Origin: Carboxylicivirga mesophila
GTDB lineage: Bacteria > Bacteroidota > Bacteroidia > Bacteroidales > Marinilabiliaceae
Length of the DNA: 64,000 nt
Direction of reading: 5' to 3'
Assembly (NCBI RefSeq): GCF_018271975.1
Contig: NZ_JAGUCN010000002.1
Span: 372,001-436,000, forward strand
Shown here: positions 34,822 to 43,385 of the stretch, piece after piece
How the letters are laid out: each line of letters starts with the position of its first letter
How positions within the stretch are numbered: the stretch's first letter is position 1
Made by a program: the position numbers and the translations under genes
Notes under the pieces: model-generated
The model's input: only the letters and a program-made list of their open reading frames with translations
The model's database searches: none
Told to the model about the DNA's origin: nothing

Positions 34822-36729
34822 ATGAAAAAGAAAGTTTTGTTTTTAGTCGCATTAGTAGCCATGCTAGGCATAGGCATACAAGCGCAAACACGAATGGTTA
34901 CTGGTTTAATTACCGATGAAGCTGGAAGTCCATTGCCCGGCGTTTCGGTGGTGAGTAAAACTACATCAGAAGGGACAGTCTCCGATACGTATGGTAAATA
35001 CGCGATTAAAGTATCAGGTGAGAAGGATATTCTTCGTTTTAATTTTATTGGCATGGTGCCGCAGGATATCAAGGTAGGGAAGCAAACCGTTATAAACGTT
35101 GTACTCAAAGCCGATGTATGTGAAGTGGAAGAAGTGATGGTGGTTGCTTATGGCTCAAGTCAGAAAAGGTCCTTAACAGGTGCAATAAGTGGCATCAAAA
35201 TTAGAGGTGCAGGTCGAAAAGGTAAGCGACAGAAAGCCTTGCAATCGCAGCAGGCTTATTTTGTTATGAATGATTACGAAGCTGATTTTAATACCGAGAA
35301 TTATGCCTCTATTAATGAGAACGGCTATAAGCAGGTGACACAGCAACCATTGTCAACTTTTTCGGTGGATGTCGACAGGGCCGCTTATACCAACGTACGA
35401 CGTTTCTTAAACAGCGGGCAGATGCCGCCTCATGATGCGGTGCGTATTGAAGAGATGATCAACTATTTCGATTATGAGTATGAAGCTCCTGCAGATGATC
35501 AACCTTTTGCGGTTAAATCAGAACTGGCTGTTTGTCCCTGGAACACCGGGCATCATTTGCTGAAGATTGGTTTGAAAGGGCGTGAGATTGAAAAGGATAA
35601 CCTGCCACCGTCCAACCTGGTGTTTCTAATCGATGTGTCGGGATCAATGAGTAGTAACAATAAGCTGCCACTGCTTAAGTCGTCGTTCCGCTTACTGGTG
35701 AATGAGCTAAGACCCGAAGACCATGTGGCCATTGTGGTGTATGCCGGAGCAGCCGGTGTGGTACTGGAGCCAGCATCGGGCAGGGATAAGAAAACGATTC
35801 TGGCTGCCCTTGATAAGCTGGAAGCAGGTGGATCAACAGCTGGTGGTGCCGGACTAAAACTGGCCTATAAGCTGGCGAAGGAGCATTACCAGGAACATGC
35901 CAATAACCGCATCATCCTGGCTACCGATGGCGATTTTAATGTGGGCGTTAGTTCCAATGCGGCCATGGAAGAGCTGGTGGAGAAGGAGCGTGACAGTGGC
36001 ATCTTTATGACTGTATTGGGCTTTGGTATGGGTAACTATAAAGACGACCGCATGGAGATTATAGCCGATAAGGGAAATGGTAATTACGCCTATATCGACA
36101 ATCTGCAGGAAGCACAAAAAACGCTGGTGAGTGAGTTCGGTGGCACCTTGTTTACCATTGCCAAAGATGTGAAGTTTCAGATAGAATTTAACCCGGCTAA
36201 GGTACTGGCCTATCGTTTGATTGGCTATGAGAACAGGCTGTTGAATGATGAGGATTTTAACGACGATACCAAGGATGCAGGTGAGATAGGAGCTGGACAT
36301 ACGGTTACTGCTTTGTATGAAATCATTCCCGTAGGGGCAAAGGATAGCAAAGAGTGGATTAAATCAGTGGATAAGCTGAAGTACCAAAAGCAGAAGGAGC
36401 CTGTAGTGACGGCTTCGGATGAGTGGTTAACTCTTAAACTGCGCTATAAGCAACCCAATGGAAGTAAAAGTCAGCTGATGGAACGACCAGTTAGCGGACC
36501 GGTTAAGCGCTTTGAAAAGGCGAGTGACGATTTTCGTTTTGCGGCAGCCGTGGCCGGTTTTGGTATGTTGCTTAGCGACTCGCAGTACAAAGGTGATTTA
36601 GACTACGAAACCATCAGGGCGATGGCGAAAGCGGCCCGGGGTGAAGATGAGCAGGGCTTTAAGGCAGAAATGATACGATTGGTAAAAACCGCCGAATCAT
36701 TGGATGCCAACCTGGTTTATGCCGAATAG
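34822..36729 (+). CDS. von Willebrand factor A domain protein (YfbK-like) with SusC-style N-terminus
   Basis: 635 residues. Signal peptide (cleavage near IQAQ), then a carboxypeptidase-regulatory sandwich (MVTGLITDEAGSPLPGVSVV), then EVEEVMVVAYGSSQKRSLTG (102-120), which is the TonB-box and plug-start motif of SusC receptors, yet no barrel follows. A YfbK-type linker (PLSTFSVDVDRAAYTNVRRF) and a vWA domain come next, with the metal-binding DVSGSMS at 271-277, TDGDFNVG and a C-terminal YfbK domain (RFAAAVAGFGMLLSDS). Probably periplasmic and interacting by way of Mg2+-dependent adhesion. It is divergent from an ECF sigma gene, a pairing that suggests shared control. Confidence 0.88.
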   Translation: MKKKVLFLVALVAMLGIGIQAQTRMVTGLITDEAGSPLPGVSVVSKTTSEGTVSDTYGKYAIKVSGEKDILRFNFIGMVPQDIKVGKQTVINVVLKADVCEVEEVMVVAYGSSQKRSLTGAISGIKIRGAGRKGKRQKALQSQQAYFVMNDYEADFNTENYASINENGYKQVTQQPLSTFSVDVDRAAYTNVRRFLNSGQMPPHDAVRIEEMINYFDYEYEAPADDQPFAVKSELAVCPWNTGHHLLKIGLKGREIEKDNLPPSNLVFLIDVSGSMSSNNKLPLLKSSFRLLVNELRPEDHVAIVVYAGAAGVVLEPASGRDKKTILAALDKLEAGGSTAGGAGLKLAYKLAKEHYQEHANNRIILATDGDFNVGVSSNAAMEELVEKERDSGIFMTVLGFGMGNYKDDRMEIIADKGNGNYAYIDNLQEAQKTLVSEFGGTLFTIAKDVKFQIEFNPAKVLAYRLIGYENRLLNDEDFNDDTKDAGEIGAGHTVTALYEIIPVGAKDSKEWIKSVDKLKYQKQKEPVVTASDEWLTLKLRYKQPNGSKSQLMERPVSGPVKRFEKASDDFRFAAAVAGFGMLLSDSQYKGDLDYETIRAMAKAARGEDEQGFKAEMIRLVKTAESLDANLVYAE

Positions 36730-36740
36730 GATTCCAAAAG

Positions 36741-36785
36741 GAAGGTTCGCATTTTAATAAGAAGATAGGGCGAACCTTCTGTTTC
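36741..36785 (+). terminator. Probable terminator of the vWA gene
   Basis: Ten-base arms GAAGGTTCGC and GCGAACCTTC around a 19-base loop, with a weak T-rich tail (TGTTTCATTTT). Confidence 0.55.
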
Positions 36786-36997
36786 ATTTTATCTCAATAG
36801 CCTTCGTTAAAATTACTGACAGATGCAAATTCTCTACTTATGGCATTGTTTTCGTCATGGACATGGTATTGTCTTGTAGTAAATCAAGTCTGTTCAAATC
36901 TCAATCTGTTTAGAGGAGTCTCTGAATGATTGGTTTTAACCGGCAAATGAGTACTCTTCAAAGTCAATAGAGTTATCGCTACTTGCAGATGATTTCG

Positions 36998-37311
36998 TTA
37001 CCATGTAGATGCGGTTCCGGCAAGTGTTAATAGAGTGTTCTTAAATGTCAGATGAGTAATATCGACTGTAGGATCAGTGTTTTCCAGTGCAAATAGGAAT
37101 TGTTCAAATGTAAGCTGCCATTGCTTCAAAGTAGCTGTTGATTTATTAACTGTCAGCTGCAATTGTTTTACTGTAGATGTTGATTGTTGCAATGTAAGAT
37201 GGCAATGCTTCAGTTCAGATATTGAATTCCCCACTGTAAGCTACAACTGTTTAACTATAGATAGTGATTGCTTAACTGTATGATGGTAATGATTCAGTTC
37301 AGCTGTTTATT
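36998..37311 (-). pseudogene. Decayed 42-base tandem repeat, possible fossil of a heptad-repeat gene
   Basis: On the plus strand the word AGCTG or AGATR recurs at 37113, 37133, 37155, 37175, 37197, 37217, 37239, 37259, 37281 (as TGATG) and 37301, with spacing alternating 20 and 22, i.e. a 42-base unit. Read on the minus strand, one frame gives a 14-residue pattern alternating xLKxxxLT and xxxSTxT (for example VKQLQLTVNKSTAT). An in-frame TAG interrupts it where the pattern predicts Gln, there is no start codon upstream, and the repeats decay below 37100. Neither strand's open frame is a good gene. The rest of the 727-base gap 36730-37456 shows nothing I can name. Confidence 0.55.
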
Positions 37312-37456
37312 TCCAGGCTAACAGACTCGCTTTTTTCAATGAACGTATGAAATTATACGCAATGACTCCATATTTCACAGTCTGACAATATACCTTAAGG
37401 GGTACTAACGCGTCTGAATAATCGCTATCGGCCATCAGCCAACAGCGATTAGCTTT

Positions 37457-38689
37457 TTATCCTTCTATAAAACTGATACCTGCCAAGGCAATGTCATCCC
37501 AGTAGTTGGGGTACGACTTGGTGACCACCATCGGATCGTTAATCACCAGGTTGACATACTTAAACGCAGCCGGAGCAAAGGCCATCGCCATGCGGTGATC
37601 CTTGTACGTGTCAATGGTAACAGCAGCTTCCTGTTCGATGGCTGCGCGTTCGCCATCCCACTTTAAATCATCAATATCGTTGCTGCTCAGCTGGTAGCCC
37701 AGCTTCTTTAGCTCATTAATCAGTGCGTTGATACGGTCGGTTTCTTTAATCTTCAGTGTTTGCAGGCCGGTAAAGTGGAAGGGGATATCCATCAGGCAGC
37801 AGGTCACCGCCAGTGTCTGGGCCAAATCGGGCTCATTGATAAAGTTGTAGTTAAAGCGCCCGGGCTTCTTACCGGTGTTCGTCAGTGTGGTGCCTTTCTG
37901 TGAGAATTTGGTTTTCACACCCAGCTTATCAAACATATGCTGCACCTGTGAATCACCTTGCAGGCTTATCTTTTTCAGTCCTTTAAGTGTGACTTCAATT
38001 GACGGATTAAGCGCCACCATCTCATACCAGTAGCTGGCGGCACTCCAGTCCGATTCTGCCGTCACTACCTTGGGCTGATAGGGTGCTTCAGGTACTGTGA
38101 TGACATTGCCTTTCCAGTGGGAAGTAACACCAAAATCTTTCATCAGTGCCAGCGTCATCTCCAGATAGGGGCGCGAGATAATCTCGCCTGTCAGCGTCAG
38201 TTTAAGGCCATTTTCGATGGTTGGCGCAATCATTAACAGCGCCGAAATGTACTGACTACTCACATTGCCTGGCAACTCCAGTTCACCACCTTCCAGGTTG
38301 CTGCCAAAGATGCGCAATGGCGGGTAGCCCTCTTTCTCCATATACTCAATCTTAGCGCCCAGCTTGTTCAAAGCATCCACCAGCGTTTTAATGGGGCGTT
38401 GCTTCATGCGCTCTGAACCCGTCAGTGTCCATTCGCCCACTATCTTCGATAAAAAAGCCGTCAGAAATCGCATAGACGTACCGGCTGCTCCCACATCAAA
38501 GGTATTGGTATTGGAGTTGAGTACACCCAGCATCGCTTTAGTATCGTCACTGTCCGATAGGTTTTTGATTTCATACGGACTGTAACTTAAAGCATTGAGC
38601 AGCAACAGTCGGTTACTAATGCTTTTTGACGATGGTAACTGTACCTGGATGTTATCTGATGAAGTGGTAGTAGTAAGTTGATAGTGCAT
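37457..38689 (-). CDS. aroA: 3-phosphoshikimate 1-carboxyvinyltransferase (EPSP synthase)
   Basis: 410 residues, slightly shorter than E. coli AroA, as is common in Bacteroidota. It joins PEP to shikimate-3-phosphate on the way to chorismate and aromatic amino acids. Motifs include the N-terminal SKSISNRLLLLNALS, GAAGTSMRFLTAFLS (a variant of the usual NAGTTMRF), GSERMKQRPI, and the C-terminal ETDRINALINELKKLG and DHRMAMAFAPA. It follows aroB by 45 bases, so the two shikimate genes form an operon. Confidence 0.95.
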   Translation of the reverse strand: MHYQLTTTTSSDNIQVQLPSSKSISNRLLLLNALSYSPYEIKNLSDSDDTKAMLGVLNSNTNTFDVGAAGTSMRFLTAFLSKIVGEWTLTGSERMKQRPIKTLVDALNKLGAKIEYMEKEGYPPLRIFGSNLEGGELELPGNVSSQYISALLMIAPTIENGLKLTLTGEIISRPYLEMTLALMKDFGVTSHWKGNVITVPEAPYQPKVVTAESDWSAASYWYEMVALNPSIEVTLKGLKKISLQGDSQVQHMFDKLGVKTKFSQKGTTLTNTGKKPGRFNYNFINEPDLAQTLAVTCCLMDIPFHFTGLQTLKIKETDRINALINELKKLGYQLSSNDIDDLKWDGERAAIEQEAAVTIDTYKDHRMAMAFAPAAFKYVNLVINDPMVVTKSYPNYWDDIALAGISFIEG

Positions 38690-38734
38690 GGTAAAATGTG
38701 ATTCTGAAGTTGGACAATGATTGGAGCAATAAAA

Positions 38735-39805
38735 CTAGCTGATGTTGGTGTAAAAATGAAGGGCATCAAACACTTCATCTTTCGTTGCCTGACAGTTTAT
38801 CTGAATCTTACCGATAGCTTCCAGCAAGGTGAAGTTAATCTGGTTCGATTCATTCTTCTTGTCGTGCGTCATCAACTGGTAGAGCTCTTCAAAATGTGCT
38901 TTGTCAAATTCAAAATGGCCAAATATCGCTTCCAGATGATTGGCAATTTCCATGACCAGTGGCATCGGAAAGCCCAATCGGATGTGCGAAAGGTATAGTT
39001 CACAAATCATTCCAAAGGCCACCGCATAGCCGTGCAGCACAGGTCGGTTTTCGTGCATCGCCAGGCTTTCAAAGGCATGCCCAAAGGTATGACCAAAATT
39101 CAGTGCCTTACGGATGTGATTCTCTAATGGGTCGTTCTGTACAAAATGGTCCTTAATACGTATCGAATCGGCTACCAACTCTTTCAGCAGCTTGTAGTCC
39201 GGGCTCTTAATGTCGTAGTTTTTCAGCTGCTCCCATTTGTCAGCCGAATAAATAAAGGCATGCTTCAGCATCTCGGCAAAGCCCGAGATAATATTCTCAC
39301 CGTCCAGCGTGTCCAGAAAACTGGTTTCGATCAAAACGGCAGTGGCCTGATTAAAAACACCTACTTCGTTTTTAAACCCTTCAAAGTTAATGCCTGTTTT
39401 GCCACCAATAGAAGCATCTACCTGTGCCAGCAATGTGGTAGGGATGTTAATGAACTGAATGCCCCGCTTGAAGGTTGAAGCAGCAAATCCACCCAAGTCG
39501 CACGGCATGCCGCCTCCCAGAGTAATCAGCAAGGATTTACGGTCGGCGCCTCCATGGCTCAGCAGGTGCCATACTTTAGACAGTGATTCAATGCCTTTAT
39601 TATGGTCGCCCGATGGGATAATCACTGTTCTGTCAGCCGACAGCCCTATGGCATCTTTTATCTTGGGATAGCACAATTCATAGGCTGTTTCATCTGATAA
39701 TAAAAAGACTTTATCGTGCTGAAAGTTGTTGATGAAATACTCGATGTCCTTCTTCAGATCTTCAACAATAAATACATTCGACTCTTTCGATAATAGCGGA
39801 TACAT
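38735..39805 (-). CDS. aroB: 3-dehydroquinate synthase
   Basis: 356 residues. It closes DAHP to 3-dehydroquinate with NAD and a divalent metal, the second step of the shikimate pathway. GGGMPCDLGGFAASTFKRGI is the NAD-binding core; PTTLLAQVDASIGGKTGIN and GFAEMLKHAFI follow, and the metal-binding His residues lie in NFGHTFGHAFE and VLHGYAVAFGM. The first gene of the aroB-aroA operon. Length and motifs are standard. Confidence 0.96.
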   Translation of the reverse strand: MYPLLSKESNVFIVEDLKKDIEYFINNFQHDKVFLLSDETAYELCYPKIKDAIGLSADRTVIIPSGDHNKGIESLSKVWHLLSHGGADRKSLLITLGGGMPCDLGGFAASTFKRGIQFINIPTTLLAQVDASIGGKTGINFEGFKNEVGVFNQATAVLIETSFLDTLDGENIISGFAEMLKHAFIYSADKWEQLKNYDIKSPDYKLLKELVADSIRIKDHFVQNDPLENHIRKALNFGHTFGHAFESLAMHENRPVLHGYAVAFGMICELYLSHIRLGFPMPLVMEIANHLEAIFGHFEFDKAHFEELYQLMTHDKKNESNQINFTLLEAIGKIQINCQATKDEVFDALHFYTNIS

Positions 39806-40030
39806 TTTTTATGTAATAACGATGAAACAAGCTAACTATACATCATGCCAAAGGACCGCATCAAATTGCTTAGCAGCTATTGCCATGATGCCTGCAAAAA
39901 TAGTTATTTTTAGCAATTGGATTAATGTTTTTACTTTTCTTTGGGAAAAAGTAACGGTTTGTAATATTTAAAACCTGATAAATATCACATTGAAAGCATT
40001 TGGCCCAATGAATCATTTTAATCGCGATAT

Positions 40031-40495
40031 ATGACCATCAAATTTGACAATAAAGACAGAGCTAAGAAAGTCAGTAATGTTTTACGCATTATTGTGATGC
40101 TGGCCATTGTGCCCATAGGTATTAACTATCTGTGGATTGAAACCACCGATAAGATGGTGGAAATGTTTATGTGGCTGTTTCTGATCGTTATAATAGCCTT
40201 GTATTATACAGGCGGCTTCTGTTATGTTGAGGTAGATGCATCACCTGCTAAACTGGATGTAAAGTATTACAACCTGTTTCCGTTTTGGCGTGAATATAAG
40301 CGCATTGTTATTCCGGTGGAGCGTATCAAGTATGTTAAAGTCAGAAAGGGATTAGGCAGATTCGGCGCTGGTTTGTTAATTTGCGGTCGAATAAAGGGAC
40401 GATTGGCCATGTTTCCATCCGTTGGATTAAGTGCCTGTAGTCAAAAGCAAATAGAGGAATTGAAAGTGTATGCAGCATCGTTTTCGAATAAATAG
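40031..40495 (+). CDS. Two-helix membrane protein with a PH-like cytoplasmic domain
   Basis: 154 residues. Two membrane segments (about 18-35 and 44-62) with a short loop are followed by a beta-rich soluble part (YVEVDASPAKLDVKYYNLFPF, then IVIPVERIKYVKVRKGLGRF), which resembles bacterial PH-like domains found in small membrane proteins. No signature motif is visible and the function is unknown. The next gene starts 26 bases before its stop. Confidence 0.55.
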   Translation: MTIKFDNKDRAKKVSNVLRIIVMLAIVPIGINYLWIETTDKMVEMFMWLFLIVIIALYYTGGFCYVEVDASPAKLDVKYYNLFPFWREYKRIVIPVERIKYVKVRKGLGRFGAGLLICGRIKGRLAMFPSVGLSACSQKQIEELKVYAASFSNK

Positions 40496-41120
40496 CTATT
40501 GGGATATTAAGGGGAGAGCCATTGTGTTATCAGTGGTTTTACTCACTGTTGCGCAAGGTCTAATGGGGCAGTTCAGTAATAAGGACTGGTACATCAGCCC
40601 TAAAATATCATTTGCCGATTATAGCAACCGACATGATTGGGACGGTTATAGTATTCAAAAGGTGCCGCCCATCTCATTAGCCGTCGAGAAAGGTCTGACC
40701 GATTACCTGAGTGCTGGCGCACTGATGGGCTTTAGCCGCGATAAGTATAAAAACGATACATTAGCCACCAATGTGCATCGCTACTCCGAATTTGCTTTTG
40801 GAGGTGTGGCCAACGTGCATTTTGCCGGTTGGATAGAGAAATGGACTAACTATAAAGTATTTTTGGGTGATTGGGATTTTTATGCCGGCCTTAGTTTGTT
40901 AATGAAGTGGAATAATGCCCGGGAAGATGATGTCTGGAATGAAGAGACTCAGCAGTTGGTGAGTTCTAAAACAGCAAACTTTAATTTTAGTGTTAGTCCA
41001 TTAGTTGGTGTTCGATACTTTGTTAATGATAACTTTTGTATGCTGCTCGAGGTAGGTCCGGGTAATATGGGCTTTGTTACCACCGGTATTACCTTTCGTA
41101 TTCCTTCTCAATACTATTGA
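40470..41120 (+). CDS. Outer-membrane beta-barrel-like protein
   Basis: 216 residues. The ATG at 40470 overlaps the previous gene by 26 bases; it gives a signal peptide after a basic start (MQHRFRINSYWDIKGR, hydrophobic core, cleavage near LMGQ). Strands such as SLAVEKGLTDYLSAGALMGF and SPLVGVRYFVNDNFCMLLEVG with a closing FVTTGITFRIPSQYY are barrel-like. The overlap suggests translational coupling to the PH-like membrane protein. Role unknown. Confidence 0.65.
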   Translation: MQHRFRINSYWDIKGRAIVLSVVLLTVAQGLMGQFSNKDWYISPKISFADYSNRHDWDGYSIQKVPPISLAVEKGLTDYLSAGALMGFSRDKYKNDTLATNVHRYSEFAFGGVANVHFAGWIEKWTNYKVFLGDWDFYAGLSLLMKWNNAREDDVWNEETQQLVSSKTANFNFSVSPLVGVRYFVNDNFCMLLEVGPGNMGFVTTGITFRIPSQYY

Positions 41121-41128
41121 GTTAGCTA

Positions 41129-41156
41129 GTGCCAGGTGCATAGTGCCTGGTGCGCA
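41129..41156 (+). repeat. 14-base tandem repeat, two units
   Basis: GTGCCAGGTGCATA is followed at once by GTGCCTGGTGCGCA, two mismatching units in the 226-base gap after the barrel gene. Confidence 0.55.
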
Positions 41157-41346
41157 GTACTCATTGCTTACCGCTCACCTCTTTATCTTATGTCTTAAAT
41201 CAAGATACTTCTGAATAGGCTTTCTCATAGATAGTTGCAGGTGGTTGAAAGCTTTAATTGAACGGCATCGAATATGTTCAACAATAGCTCCTGAAAGCTT
41301 GACAATAGAACAGTGCGGTCGTATTATTACGCCAAACTATTTTGTT

Positions 41347-41859
41347 ATGAAAAGGATACTATTTACCGGATTTGCACTGTTGATTGTATTAGGTATAACA
41401 GCGCAGGAGCCATTTAAGGTTCATAAGCCATTTATTGAACAGAAGCTTGGTAATATGATTGGGCAATGGGAATATATGGCCATCGTTTCTATCAGTTATG
41501 CCAAAGCTGAAGGAAAAACCGCCAATGAGTTTGGGCATTATGTTGGCGAACAGTTTAAGACCTCCTGGGATAAAGAAAAGGGATTTAAAGGATTAGTAAA
41601 TGGAATGCTCTGGAATTTATCTTGTTTCTCACTGGAACCTGAAATGGAAATAGTTAGCCAGACAGCAGATAAAGTAGAAATGAAGTGTAAGAAGTTCGCT
41701 CCATATCTGGAGAAGAATCAACCTGTTTTTGATGTTAGCTACCAGGAGTTTATGGATTTTATGGATGCTTTGATGGCACCAATTGCTGAGTATTTAGGGT
41801 GTTCTCATGAATTAAGGACTGATGAAAAGTGGGTGTATATTATTGTACAAAAGAATTAG
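41347..41859 (+). CDS. Small secreted protein of unknown function
   Basis: 170 residues from the ATG at 41347, preferred because it starts with a signal peptide (MKRILFTGFALLIVLGITAQ) whereas upstream starts add unlikely residues. The mature part has a conserved-looking aromatic and acidic pattern (GNMIGQWEYMAIVSISYAKA, CSHELRTDEKWVYIIVQ). The pattern recalls proteins of ligand-sensing families, but I do not recognise it. Single gene. Confidence 0.65.
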   Translation: MKRILFTGFALLIVLGITAQEPFKVHKPFIEQKLGNMIGQWEYMAIVSISYAKAEGKTANEFGHYVGEQFKTSWDKEKGFKGLVNGMLWNLSCFSLEPEMEIVSQTADKVEMKCKKFAPYLEKNQPVFDVSYQEFMDFMDALMAPIAEYLGCSHELRTDEKWVYIIVQKN

Positions 41860-42146
41860 GGCAATGAACGCTTCTGCTTAAGTTATAGCACTGTTTGATA
41901 AATCTGGCAGTGCTTTCTTATTTTAATTGGCTATTAATGAGGACTAAACACAATACACACATTATTAGTTTTAATGCTTTAAGCGCATACCTCTCGTCAC
42001 TAGCTTCTCATCTCTTATATCTTTTATCAGATGTTATTCGTCTTTTGTCTAAAGACACGAACGTACGCAAAACATAATTTATTAAAGTTAAGGCTTGTTT
42101 CAATCAAAATAATTTCTACTTTAGTAGTTGATAATCAAACCTTAAT

Positions 42147-43256
42147 TTGTCAGAGCGCTTAAAATATCAACTTGGCATTAGTCTGATCAAGGGCATCGGT
42201 CCTAAACTGGCCCGTAACCTTATCGCCTATATTGGCGACGAGCAAGCCGTTTTCTCCCAAAGTTTAAGAGCATTGACTGCTATACCTGGCATAGGTTCAG
42301 GGCTGGCACAGGCCATTAAATCTGCTGATGTGCTGCCGCGGGCTGAGCAGGAGCTGGAGTTTATTCATAAGCACAATATCAAAGTGCTTTATTTCACAGA
42401 TGATGATTATCCAGCACGCCTTTCTCATTGTGATGATGCACCAATAGCGTTATATAGCAAAGGGGTTACCCAGTTGAACCAACAGAAAATGATTGGAATA
42501 GTTGGAACCCGCATGGCCTCTGATGATGGCCGGGTGAATTGTGAGCGTTTGGTGGAGGAGCTGGCGCAGCGACATCCGGGTACTGTTATTGTAAGCGGCT
42601 TAGCCTATGGGATTGATGTTTGCGCGCATAAAGCAGCCCTTAAGTATGGTTTACCTACATATGGCGTTTTGGCGCATGGTCTTGATCGCATTTATCCATC
42701 GGTGCACCGCAATGTGGCCAGGCAAATGTTGGAAGAAGGTGGTTTGATAACCGAATTTATGTCAGATACAAAACCTGACAGACCTAATTTTGTGAGACGA
42801 AACCGCATTGTGGCAGGAATGGTGGATGCATTGGTAATGGTGGAGTCGGCCATAAAGGGAGGTGCTATAATTACGGCGCGTATTGCACAGTCATACAATC
42901 GTGATGTATTGGCTTTTCCTGGCAAACCTGGAGATGAATTGGCCAAGGGTGGCAATTACCTGATTAAAAAAAATATTGCTGCATTAATTGAGAATGTTGA
43001 AGATTTGGAATATGCGCTTGGGTGGGAAGGTGCTGAAGGAAGTCAGTCCGTTCAAGCTTCACTTTTTCAGTCATTTAATACCAAAGAAGAGGAACAGTTG
43101 TACCATGTATTATTGGAGAATAAAGAACTGACAGCTAACGAGCTGTGTGTGAAAAGTGGACTACCTGTAAGTAAAGTCAGTGCTTCGATGTTATCATTGG
43201 AGTTTGCAGGGCTTGTAAAATGCTTACCAGGAAATGCATTTAGGCTATTTAAGTAA
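42147..43256 (+). CDS. dprA: DNA-processing protein DprA (TTG start)
   Basis: 369 residues. It binds single-stranded DNA taken up during transformation and loads RecA. The only reasonable start is TTG at 42147, giving MSERLKYQLGISLIKGIGP, the usual N-terminus of the family; an in-frame TAA lies 15 bases upstream, so no ATG is available. A helix-hairpin-helix part leads into the Rossmann-like core with GIVGTRMASDDGR, VIVSGLAYGIDVCAHKAAL, the RRNRIVAGM strand and AFPGKPGDELAKGGNYLI. A C-terminal winged helix (LTANELCVKSGLPVSKVSAS) completes it. It probably belongs with competence or with DNA repair; no other competence genes are near. Confidence 0.93.
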   Translation: MSERLKYQLGISLIKGIGPKLARNLIAYIGDEQAVFSQSLRALTAIPGIGSGLAQAIKSADVLPRAEQELEFIHKHNIKVLYFTDDDYPARLSHCDDAPIALYSKGVTQLNQQKMIGIVGTRMASDDGRVNCERLVEELAQRHPGTVIVSGLAYGIDVCAHKAALKYGLPTYGVLAHGLDRIYPSVHRNVARQMLEEGGLITEFMSDTKPDRPNFVRRNRIVAGMVDALVMVESAIKGGAIITARIAQSYNRDVLAFPGKPGDELAKGGNYLIKKNIAALIENVEDLEYALGWEGAEGSQSVQASLFQSFNTKEEEQLYHVLLENKELTANELCVKSGLPVSKVSASMLSLEFAGLVKCLPGNAFRLFK

Positions 43257-43385
43257 ATTAAGCAATCTAATTACTAAAACTATTGAAACATTTCGCGCAA
43301 AAAGTCAGCGTTTCAACAAACAAAAATGACTATTTTGCGTACAGTTTTTTTAAGACTAGAAGTATAAGAAACTAAAAAGGGGGTT

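Noticed and set aside
34749-35108. 119-residue minus-strand frame over the start of the vWA gene
   Set aside because: Antisense shadow of the signal peptide and SusC-like domain of the vWA protein.
36998-37283. Open frames on both strands across the 42-base repeat
   Set aside because: Their regular sequences follow from the DNA repeat; no good start codon, an in-frame stop breaks the longer pattern, and both strands look equally repetitive.
37040-37311. CRISPR array
   Set aside because: The repeats are diverged, spaced at 20-22 bases with no unique spacers, and no cas genes are near.
41895-42077. 60-residue open frame before dprA
   Set aside because: Low-complexity Leu/Ser-rich translation with no family and no conserved start; AT-rich spacer.
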